In this document: piece by piece, positions 1 to 6,500 of the stretch | Position numbering within the stretch: the stretch's first letter is position 1 | Layout: the number at the start of each line of letters is the position of its first letter | Source: Chryseobacterium arachidis | GTDB lineage: Bacteria > Bacteroidota > Bacteroidia > Flavobacteriales > Weeksellaceae | Length of the DNA: 64,000 bases | Assembly (NCBI RefSeq): GCF_900129245.1 | Contig: NZ_FQUT01000009.1 | Span: forward strand, 121,219 to 185,218 | Reading direction: 5' to 3' | The notes under the pieces: model-generated | Databases searched by the model: none | Told to the model about the DNA's origin: nothing | Seen by the model: only the letters and a program-made list of their open reading frames with translations | Position numbers and translations under genes: made by a program

Positions 1-35
1 AGTTTTTTGTATTATTGGACTACCAAATTTTAATT

Positions 36-665
36 ATGAAAATTTTACTTACAACACTTTGTCTTGCATTGGTTGTTTCTTGTAAAAAAGAAGACAATAA
101 AACCCAAAGTGAACTACCTACAGACAGTTTAACATCTAAAAACGCTTCCGTTTCATCGGAGAAAATTCCGCAAAACGTCGACGAAATTAAAAAAGAATTT
201 GCTATTCTTAATGATAAATTATTGTCAAAAAAATTAGATTCAACAGGGTATGATTACAGCTGTGAAGAGATAGAAGGCAATGTACATTTCTACTATGAAA
301 GTCAACAATTGAAAATGGTAAAACATTTCTTTGCAGACAGTCACTTTTCTTCGGTAACAAAATATTATGTAAAAAACGATAAAGTATTTTTTATTTTTAA
401 GGATGATACGCTATGGCAATTTGACGGCGGAACTCCGGAAAAGCCGATTACGAAAGACAGCATCAATCAGCAGAGAATTTACCTTCAAAACGGAAATCCT
501 ATCCAATGTCTGGAGAAAAACTTTACGATAAGATCTGTCGGTAAAAATACGGATCCTGAAACCATTCCGAACAAACAGGGAAAATGCGATGTGAAAGAAT
601 TAATGACAGCTTATCAGACAATTCTCAAGAATAAAGATAAGAAAGACAAAGTATTATGTCTGTAA
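36..665 (+). CDS. Hypothetical lipoprotein
   Basis: Protein of 209 residues when started at the ATG at 36. An upstream in-frame TTG would add seven residues in front of the signal peptide and is less likely. The N-terminus is a lipoprotein signal with lipobox LVVSC (lipidated Cys16), followed by KKED, which resembles the K-(D/E)2 export signal that sends Bacteroidetes lipoproteins to the cell surface. The body is hydrophilic, with repeated Tyr/Phe-rich strands around residues 80-140. I recognise no family. It converges on frr, with a shared terminator between them. Confidence 0.7.
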   Translation: MKILLTTLCLALVVSCKKEDNKTQSELPTDSLTSKNASVSSEKIPQNVDEIKKEFAILNDKLLSKKLDSTGYDYSCEEIEGNVHFYYESQQLKMVKHFFADSHFSSVTKYYVKNDKVFFIFKDDTLWQFDGGTPEKPITKDSINQQRIYLQNGNPIQCLEKNFTIRSVGKNTDPETIPNKQGKCDVKELMTAYQTILKNKDKKDKVLCL

Positions 666-670
666 AAAAC

Positions 671-705
671 AAAAAGCGGCTTCGAAGGGAAACCGCTTTT
701 TTTAT
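671..705. terminator. Bidirectional terminator between the lipoprotein gene and frr
   Basis: A 9-bp stem AAAAAGCGG/CCGCTTTTT (671-679 with 693-701) is flanked by T-runs on both strands. It sits between the stops of two convergent genes and can serve both. Confidence 0.8.
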
Positions 706-721
706 TTTCAAAAACTGAAAA

Positions 722-1276
722 TTATACCTTCATAATTTCAGCATCTTTTACTTTAAGATGATCATCACAAGCTTTTACATATTTATCTGTAAGCTCCTGA
801 ATATCGGCCTCTATTCCTTTTACAAGGTCTTCAGAAACACCGTCAAGCTTTTTAAGCTCTTTCAAGCCGTTCTGTCTTGCATTTCTTACAACGATTTTCG
901 TATCCTCAGTTTCTGCCTTAGCCTGTTTTGCCAGTTCTCTTCTTCTTTCCTCCGTTAAAGGCGGTACATTAAGGATAATATTTTCCCCATTGTTTGAAGG
1001 TGCAAAACCTAAATTAGAATTAATAATAGCCTTTTCAATAGCGTTGATCGCTGTTCTGTCCCAAGGTTGAATAGAGATTGTCATCGCATCCGGTATAGAA
1101 ACGTTAGCAACCTGATTAAGAGGAGTCAGAGCCCCGTAATACTCTACCATTACATCCTGAACCATACTTGTAGACGCACGTCCCGCTCTGATTCTTTGAA
1201 ATGCATGATCCAAGTGCTTAATAGCTGCGTCCATGTCTTGTTTTACAGATTCTACTATAAGATCTAATTCTTCCAT
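722..1276 (-). CDS. frr: Ribosome recycling factor
   Basis: RRF splits post-termination ribosomes together with EF-G in the cytoplasm. The 184-residue protein matches the usual length (about 185). It has the family core 'RIRAGRAST' near residue 30, 'IQPWDRTAINAIEKAI' near residue 80, and the charged helix 'LTEERRRELAKQAKAE' near residue 120. The start was set at the ATG at 1276 (MEELDLIVES); a longer frame would add ten unconserved residues. It lies downstream of pyrH on the same strand after a gap of about 120 bp, the common pyrH-frr order, and the two are probably cotranscribed. Confidence 0.97.
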   Translation of the reverse strand: MEELDLIVESVKQDMDAAIKHLDHAFQRIRAGRASTSMVQDVMVEYYGALTPLNQVANVSIPDAMTISIQPWDRTAINAIEKAIINSNLGFAPSNNGENIILNVPPLTEERRRELAKQAKAETEDTKIVVRNARQNGLKELKKLDGVSEDLVKGIEADIQELTDKYVKACDDHLKVKDAEIMKV

Positions 1277-1398
1277 TATATAATAAAAATTTGATAAATT
1301 ACACATTAATTATACGAGTAATAAGTAATTGGTAATGATTAATTTTTGAATATTTTAACTAAAAACTAATTCCCACTATCTTTTACCTGCTACCTAAA

Positions 1399-2106
1399 TT
1401 ACAAATTTACTAAAGTACCCACATTCTCGCCATCCACAATTTTCTCCAGGTTTCCGTCTTTATTCATATCAAAAACGATGATCGGCAGTTTGTTTTCATG
1501 GCTTAAAGTAAATGCCGTCATATCCATTACCTTTAGATTCTTAGCATAAACTTCGTCGAAAGATAGTGAATTATATTTTACTGCATCAGCATTTTTTTCA
1601 GGGTCGCTGTCGTAGATACCATCTACTCTTGTTCCTTTTAAAATAACGTCTGCATCGATTTCTATTGCTCTTAATGTTGCCGCAGTATCGGTTGTGAAAT
1701 AAGGATTTCCTGTTCCCGCTCCGAAAATTACTACGCGCCCTTTTTCAAGGTGTCTTACTGCTCTTCTTTTGATGAAAGGTTCTGCTACTTTGTCCATTTC
1801 GATGGCAGACTGAAGTCTTGTTTTCACTCCAGCATCTTCCAAAGCACCTTGCAGAGCCATTCCGTTGATTACCGTTGCCAGCATTCCCATATAATCTCCC
1901 TGCACTCTGTCCATTCCTTTTGCAGCCCCAGCAACACCACGGAAAATATTTCCTCCTCCGATTACGATGGCAACTTCACAGCCTTTATCTACAACTTTCT
2001 TGATTTCAGCTGCGTATTCCTCCAGCCTTTCCGTATCAATACCATATTGTCTGTTTCCCATTAAGGCTTCACCACTCAGTTTCAGAAGGATTCTTTTATA
2101 TTTCAT
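1399..2106 (-). CDS. pyrH: UMP kinase
   Basis: Phosphorylates UMP to UDP in pyrimidine nucleotide synthesis; bacterial UMPKs are hexameric amino acid kinase-fold enzymes. The 235-residue protein begins [17 protein letters not shown], carries '[10 protein letters not shown]' near residue 50, '[16 protein letters not shown]' near residue 75 and '[13 protein letters not shown]' near residue 130, all typical of PyrH. The start at 2106 was preferred over one 13 codons upstream because [15 protein letters not shown] is the conserved N-terminus. It is the first gene of the pyrH-frr pair. Confidence 0.97.
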   Translation of the reverse strand: MKYKRILLKLSGEALMGNRQYGIDTERLEEYAAEIKKVVDKGCEVAIVIGGGNIFRGVAGAAKGMDRVQGDYMGMLATVINGMALQGALEDAGVKTRLQSAIEMDKVAEPFIKRRAVRHLEKGRVVIFGAGTGNPYFTTDTAATLRAIEIDADVILKGTRVDGIYDSDPEKNADAVKYNSLSFDEVYAKNLKVMDMTAFTLSHENKLPIIVFDMNKDGNLEKIVDGENVGTLVNL

Positions 2107-2580
2107 CTTTATTTTTAAATAACTTTTTAGTTGATCATTTGTCAAAAATTTGACTTTGCAAATATAATCATTAATAAGGTTGATTTTTCATTATACATTA
2201 TAAATTTTAAAAGTCCTGTTTTATACCATTAATAAAGGTTTTTGAATTCGATTCAATTTTATTATTCTTGAATCATTTCCATTGTGTTTGTCATCCCGCA
2301 GAGATCTTGGCTAGAATCTTTTCATTATTATTTTCTAATATTAAACTTAGTTCCCTGCTAGATGATAAGCATAGCCCAGAAAAGTAAAAATAAATTTAGT
2401 CTAAATTTTATAACAGATAAATCCCTGCACCTTAAAACAATATCCGTTAACGAGAAGTTTCGCCTTTGCGAAAAACCAGCAAAACCCTAGATCCACTTAA
2501 AATAAACCACAATTTTCACAAAACTTAAATATTTAAATATAAATAATGTGAGAAATATTTTGAAAAGTACGAAAAAGGAT
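2107..2580. other. Gene-free region upstream of porQ
   Basis: About 470 bp, strongly AT-rich, without a credible ORF. It contains a small hairpin TTTCGC-cttt-GCGAAA at 2458-2473 and, near 2290-2330, a stretch beginning TGTCATCCCGCAGAGATCTTGG that may be a decayed copy of a dispersed repeat. I see no other structure. Confidence 0.4.
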
Positions 2581-2588
2581 TATTTTTG
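2560..2588 (+). promoter_or_regulatory. Bacteroidetes-type promoter of porQ
   Basis: TATTTTTG at 2581-2588 matches the -7 consensus TAnnTTTG, and TTG at 2560-2562 sits 18 bp upstream as the -33 element. The predicted transcript start lies about 14 nt before the TTG start codon at 2607. Confidence 0.6.
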
Positions 2589-2606
2589 CATTAATAATAA
2601 ACTGAG

Positions 2607-3599
2607 TTGAAGAAAATTGTCATTTTTTCATTATTTCTATCAGGAATTGTTTCTTATGCACAAACAGGAACAAACGTTTTTCCGTTTTTAAACCTTCCTG
2701 TTTCTGCAAGACAGGCTGCTTTGGGCGGTGATGCAATTTCCATTAGAGATCGTGATGTTTCCTTTGCCATTGCAAACCCGTCTTTATTGAATAAAGATTC
2801 TGATAACCAACTTTCTGTAAACGCAACAGCTTACCTTGCGGATTCTAAGTACGGAACCATTGCTTATGCGAAAGACTTTGATAACGGCCACATGGCCACG
2901 ATCAATGCGCGGTATATGAGCTACGGAGACATTCCTAGGACAGATGACAGCGGTTTCGAGAACGGTACATTTAATGCTTCTGATGTTGCAGTAGGAGCAG
3001 GATATGCTTATCAGTTTGAAGAAGATTGGACAATTGGCGGAGGTTTGAATTTTATCACTTCAAAAATCGACACTTATACGTCTTCTGCAATTTCAGGAAA
3101 CGCAGGAATTACCTATCACAATAAAAAAAACAAAGAAACAGCATCTTTGGTCTTGAGAAATTTCGGTTATCAGTTCAAATCATTCAACGGAACCAGAGAA
3201 AACCTTCCCTTTAGAATAGATTTAGGCTACACAAGAATTTTGAAGGTCATTCCTTTGGCAATCACAATTACCGCTCACGATCTTCAGGAATTTGATATTT
3301 CATCTCAATATAATGTCAATGGCCAGGAAGTAAATGTAGGAAGAAAAATTGCTGACCATTTTTCTGTGGGTGCAGAATTGTTCCCGGAAAAAGGGTTCAA
3401 TATCAGATTGGGATATAATGTGAAAAGAGGAAATGAATTGGCAGTTGCGGATCAACGAAATTTTTCCGGTATTTCCGGAGGTTTCGGGATCAAGCTTTCA
3501 AGATTCAGAATCGATTATGCTCATGTGAGATACCACAATGCTTCGAATGTCAACCAGATAGGTATTTCCGTAGATCTTACCAGCCACGCAGGATATTAA
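2607..3599 (+). CDS. porQ: Type IX secretion system protein PorQ
   Basis: A 330-residue outer-membrane beta-barrel protein with a cleavable signal peptide (KKIVIFSLFLSGIVSYAQ). It begins with the family-like 'NLPVSARQAALGGDAISIRD' near residue 30 and continues as alternating amphipathic strands. PorQ belongs to the PorV/PorQ/PorU/PorZ branch of the T9SS, linked to the attachment of secreted C-terminal-domain proteins. The start codon is TTG at 2607; no closer ATG would keep the signal peptide. The gene sits directly before cmk, an order I recall from other flavobacteria. The name rests on recognition of the N-terminal motif and context. Confidence 0.78.
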   Translation: MKKIVIFSLFLSGIVSYAQTGTNVFPFLNLPVSARQAALGGDAISIRDRDVSFAIANPSLLNKDSDNQLSVNATAYLADSKYGTIAYAKDFDNGHMATINARYMSYGDIPRTDDSGFENGTFNASDVAVGAGYAYQFEEDWTIGGGLNFITSKIDTYTSSAISGNAGITYHNKKNKETASLVLRNFGYQFKSFNGTRENLPFRIDLGYTRILKVIPLAITITAHDLQEFDISSQYNVNGQEVNVGRKIADHFSVGAELFPEKGFNIRLGYNVKRGNELAVADQRNFSGISGGFGIKLSRFRIDYAHVRYHNASNVNQIGISVDLTSHAGY

Positions 3600-3629
3600 T
3601 TTACATTAAAATATTTAGTACAAAATAAA

Positions 3630-3668
3630 AAGAAACCTTAAGAAAATCCCTTAAGGTTTCTTGATTTT
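3630..3668 (+). terminator. Terminator of porQ
   Basis: A perfect 13-bp stem AAGAAACCTTAAG/CTTAAGGTTTCTT (3630-3642 with 3650-3662) with a 7-nt loop, followed by a short T-rich stretch. It separates porQ from cmk. Confidence 0.75.
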
Positions 3669-3690
3669 TAAGAAAATTTCTTGAAATTTG
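3661..3690 (+). promoter_or_regulatory. Possible cmk promoter giving a nearly leaderless mRNA
   Basis: TTG at 3661-3663 and GAAATTTG at 3683-3690 (one mismatch to TAnnTTTG) are separated by 19 bp. The expected transcript start falls at or within a few bases of the cmk ATG at 3695. The -33 element overlaps the porQ terminator stem. Confidence 0.4.
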
Positions 3691-3694
3691 CGGT

Positions 3695-4369
3695 ATGAAA
3701 AAACCTGTAATAGCGATCGACGGGTACTCGTCTACCGGAAAAAGTTCAATATCTAAAGTCATTGCGGAAAAGCTGGGTCTTATTCATCTGGATACGGGCG
3801 CACTTTACAGAGGAGTAACCTGGTTTGCACTTCAGAATTGCCTTGAGGAAAAGGGGACTATTAATTTAGAAGTATTATTCTCCTCTTTCGATCAGATCGA
3901 GCTTGAATTTAAAAATGACAATGGAGAACTGATTCTTTTCCTTAACCATATTGATATCTCAAAAGCGATCAGAAGCAATGAGGTTTCGGATAATGTAAGT
4001 TTTGTCGCAAAACAAAAGGAAGTGAGAGATTTTCTACTACAGTCGCAGCGTTCCCTGGCAGAAAAAGGTGGCATTATCATGGACGGACGTGACATTGGGA
4101 CAGTAGTTCTGCCAGATGCGGACTATAAGTTTTTTCTGACAGCAAGCATTGATGAGCGTACCAAAAGACGCTATCACGAACTGCTTTCATTAGGCATAGA
4201 AGCAGATGAGCAGCAAGTAAAAGAAAACCTTATAGAACGCGACAGAATAGACAGTGAGCGGGAAATTGCCCCATTGAAACAGGCTGAAGACGCTATAGTA
4301 ATTGATAATACGAATCTCACAAAGAAGGAAACCATTGAAGAAATTTTATCTCACGTAAAAAAGATTTAA
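3695..4369 (+). CDS. cmk: (d)CMP kinase (cytidylate kinase)
   Basis: Phosphorylates CMP and dCMP with ATP in nucleotide recycling. The 224-residue protein has a P-loop GYSSTGKSS at residues 10-18, 'LDTGALYRGVTW' (substrate site) near residue 32 and 'GRDIGTVVLPDADYKFFLTAS' near residue 131. The length is normal for bacterial CMPK. Compared with the common GPSGSGKS the loop has Y and T substitutions but keeps the Gly-Lys-Ser core. Confidence 0.95.
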   Translation: MKKPVIAIDGYSSTGKSSISKVIAEKLGLIHLDTGALYRGVTWFALQNCLEEKGTINLEVLFSSFDQIELEFKNDNGELILFLNHIDISKAIRSNEVSDNVSFVAKQKEVRDFLLQSQRSLAEKGGIIMDGRDIGTVVLPDADYKFFLTASIDERTKRRYHELLSLGIEADEQQVKENLIERDRIDSEREIAPLKQAEDAIVIDNTNLTKKETIEEILSHVKKI

Positions 4370-4465
4370 CATTTTTTAATAGATGCTGTCCCCCTTTGGT
4401 ATGTTAATTGTACATTTCAACACAAGTAAAAAGCTAATATTTATTAACTATTAAAAAAAACGAAA

Positions 4466-4810
4466 ATGTCTAAAAAAAACAATACAGCGGGTATTTTGGC
4501 AGGACTTCTTGCAGGTGCTGCAGCGGGAGTTATCTTAGGAATGCTTTATGCTCCTGAGGAAGGTAAAGAAACCAGAAAAAAAATAAGAACAAAAGCTAAT
4601 GATCTGAAGGATCAGGCTAAAAATAAATACGGTGAAGTATCTGAAAAAGTAAAAGACCAATATGACAATATTTCTTCTACTTTTAAAGAAACTGCTAGTA
4701 GCGTAGCACACACGGTAAAAGACGGATACGATAAATACAAAGATCAAATCGTTTCTAAAACTGCAGATGTAGTAAAAAATGTAGAATCGGAACTAAATGA
4801 TCTAAAATAA
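4466..4810 (+). CDS. YtxH domain-containing protein
   Basis: A 114-residue small membrane-associated protein. Residues 8-28 form a Gly/Ala-rich transmembrane segment (AGILAGLLAGAAAGVILGML), followed by 'YAPEEGKETRKKI', the hallmark of YtxH proteins, and an amphipathic coiled-coil-like helix to the end. YtxH proteins are often envelope or general stress proteins of unknown mechanism; some databases call them gas vesicle proteins, which nothing here supports. It is followed by a strong terminator and a holin-like gene. Confidence 0.85.
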   Translation: MSKKNNTAGILAGLLAGAAAGVILGMLYAPEEGKETRKKIRTKANDLKDQAKNKYGEVSEKVKDQYDNISSTFKETASSVAHTVKDGYDKYKDQIVSKTADVVKNVESELNDLK

Positions 4811-4840
4811 TAAAATAGTTTATTTTTTAGATAAATTATG

Positions 4841-4876
4841 AAAAGGAACTTTAATAAACGAAAGTTCCTTTTTTTG
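4841..4876 (+). terminator. Terminator after the ytxH-like gene
   Basis: A 12-bp stem AAAAGGAACTTT/AAAGTTCCTTTT (4841-4852 with 4861-4872), loop of 8 nt, followed by a run of T. Transcription of the next two genes is probably partly separate. Confidence 0.85.
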
Positions 4877-4894
4877 TAACTTTAAACAAAAACG

Positions 4895-5203
4895 ATGATT
4901 GAAACTATTAAAGAATATGCGACGAAGAGGATTGATCTCCTGAAAATTGAAGCGACGGAAAAATCTTCTCTTTCTGCCGGAGTTATAGCCTATCTGGTTG
5001 TCTTGTTGGTTGCCTTTGGTTTTTTCATTATTCTGTTCAATTTTGGAATCGCCTTTCTCATCGGAAGAGCATTAGGTGATCATTCCTACGGATTTCTGAT
5101 TGTTGCGGCATTTTATCTTTTAGTCATGATTATTATTATGACATTTAAGAAGAAAATCGTAAATTATGTGGCAGATCAGGTAATAAAATTTTTAAATCAT
5201 TAA
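4895..5203 (+). CDS. Holin-X/phage holin-family-like membrane protein
   Basis: A 102-residue protein with a charged N-terminal helix (about residues 1-25) and two long hydrophobic segments at about 32-58 and 66-88, ending in a basic tail. This layout matches the 'phage holin family' (Holin-X superfamily) proteins that in Bacteroidetes and Actinobacteria sit beside YtxH-type stress proteins. No phage genes surround it, so a lytic role is unlikely. It is 3 bp from the next gene and surely cotranscribed with it. Confidence 0.7.
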   Translation: MIETIKEYATKRIDLLKIEATEKSSLSAGVIAYLVVLLVAFGFFIILFNFGIAFLIGRALGDHSYGFLIVAAFYLLVMIIIMTFKKKIVNYVADQVIKFLNH

Positions 5204-5206
5204 ACT

Positions 5207-5704
5207 ATGGGCAGAAAGTATGAAAACTTAGAGGAACTGAGAAGAAAGAAAAAGCTTTTGAAAGATGAAATCGACGGCTTGGAAGATCTTCTTACGTTTA
5301 AAAATACTAAAGAAAGCCTGAGTGCATTTACTAACGGTTTAACAGACCAGTACCTGCAGGAAAAGGTAGATGAAGACGGTGATGAAAAAGTTGTCCTGAG
5401 AAAAGATGTAATCGCAAAGCAGATTACCTCAGAAATTAAAGATGCTTTTATCAATAAAAATGCAGCAATAGGCATTGCAAGTTCAGCTTTTAAAGGTGAT
5501 GCAGTTGATACCCTTATCAAATTGGGAGTAACAGCAATTGTAGGAAATTATGCCAGAAAAAATATTAAAAGTTCCAATTGGAAGAAAAAACTGATTGGCG
5601 CCGCTATGATTTATCTCGCTCCTATCGCTTTGAAATATGTAAGAAAGAAACTTGAAACCTATCAGAAAAACAAAAGCGTTTCGAGTCTGGAACAGCTTAT
5701 CTGA
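5207..5704 (+). CDS. Hypothetical protein of the YtxH/holin module
   Basis: A 165-residue protein that I cannot assign to a named family. It starts with a highly charged helix (residues 5-35, Glu/Lys-rich, coiled-coil-like). A weakly hydrophobic segment runs over about residues 85-110 ('IGIASSAFKGDAVDTLIKLG') and 125-145 ('LIGAAMIYLAPIALKYV'), then a basic tail. The start lies 3 bp after the holin-like gene, so the two form one unit; the preceding YtxH gene is likely part of the same envelope-stress module by context. Confidence 0.7.
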   Translation: MGRKYENLEELRRKKKLLKDEIDGLEDLLTFKNTKESLSAFTNGLTDQYLQEKVDEDGDEKVVLRKDVIAKQITSEIKDAFINKNAAIGIASSAFKGDAVDTLIKLGVTAIVGNYARKNIKSSNWKKKLIGAAMIYLAPIALKYVRKKLETYQKNKSVSSLEQLI

Positions 5705-5773
5705 TGGTTTGAGAGTTTTAGAGTGGATATGTTTTAGGGATCTTAACTCCAAAACTCTCCCACTCTAAAACTC
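5704..5773. repeat. Inverted-repeat element of GAGAGTTTTAGAG words
   Basis: The space between two convergent genes is filled by an imperfect inverted repeat: the left arm has TTTGAGAGTTTTAGAGTG, the right arm CCACTCTAAAACTCT preceded by AAAACTCTCC. Each arm is itself a tandem of GAGAGTTTT-like words. A related element occurs at 58838-59035. Confidence 0.6.
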
Positions 5774-5774
5774 T

Positions 5775-6500
5775 TTATACTCTGAAAAACTGCCCTAAAA
5801 TAATCCCCGCTGCCATGGAAACATTCAAGCTTTCCGTAGACTGGGATTTCCCGAATCTTGGGATCATTACACTTTTCTGAAGAAGCTTTTCCGTTTCAGG
5901 ACGCATTCCGTTTCCTTCATTTCCTAAAATTAAATTCAGTTTTTCGGGTTTTTCGAAACTGTAAATATTTTCACCATCCATATCGGTCCCGATATTTACA
6001 TTCTCAGATTTCGAAAGATATTCTACCAAATTGGTATACACAATATTCACCCTTGTAAAAGATCCCATACTCGCCATAATCACCTTTGGATTATAGAAGT
6101 CTACAGTATCTTCACTGCAAATAATCTGCTCTATCCCGAACCAGTCGGCGAGTCTTATGATGGTTCCTAGATTACCCGGATCCTGAATACCATCCAATAC
6201 TAACTGTAGATTTTTATCTGCTAATCTTTCTTCCTCATTGATATAGCAAACCGCCACAGAATCTTTAGGATGTTGCAGGAAACTAATTTTTTTCAGCTCA
6301 TTCTCAGAGATATGAGTCACAGGGGCTTCCGTACGGCCCAGTTTTTGCGGATCGGTAGAAAATATTTCTTTAATTTTAAACTTAGAATCGGGAAGTTCAT
6401 TGATGATTTTATTACCTTCAACCAAAAACAAATTGTATTTTTGTCTGAACTTCTTTTTATCTAAAGACTGTAAAACTTTTATTGTATGAGCTGTAAGCAT
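5775..6500 (-). CDS. TrmH/SpoU family RNA 2'-O-methyltransferase
   Basis: SPOUT-class enzyme that methylates ribose 2'-OH in rRNA or tRNA from SAM. The 241-residue protein has an N-terminal substrate-binding region ('KYNLFLVEGNKIINEL') and the trefoil-knot motifs 'VLDGIQDPGNLGTIIRLADWFG' near residue 100, 'LILGNEGNGM' near residue 190 and 'SLNVSMAAGIILGQFFR' at the end. The exact target nucleotide cannot be read from sequence. The ATG at 6500 is preferred over one six codons upstream. Its first 15 bp overlap, head to head, the start of tamL. Confidence 0.9.
   Translation of the reverse strand: MLTAHTIKVLQSLDKKKFRQKYNLFLVEGNKIINELPDSKFKIKEIFSTDPQKLGRTEAPVTHISENELKKISFLQHPKDSVAVCYINEEERLADKNLQLVLDGIQDPGNLGTIIRLADWFGIEQIICSEDTVDFYNPKVIMASMGSFTRVNIVYTNLVEYLSKSENVNIGTDMDGENIYSFEKPEKLNLILGNEGNGMRPETEKLLQKSVMIPRFGKSQSTESLNVSMAAGIILGQFFRV
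6436..6443 (+). promoter_or_regulatory. Possible tamL promoter inside the methyltransferase gene
   Basis: TATTTTTG (6436-6443) matches TAnnTTTG and lies 43 bp before the tamL ATG, within the oppositely oriented methyltransferase coding region. I see no clear -33 TTG at the right distance, so support is moderate. Confidence 0.35.

Noticed and set aside
4466..4810. Gas vesicle protein
   Set aside because: YtxH proteins are sometimes labelled so, but no gvp genes occur here and the motif is that of YtxH.
4895..5203. Prophage holin
   Set aside because: No lysin, portal, capsid or integrase gene nearby; the neighbours are stress-type proteins.
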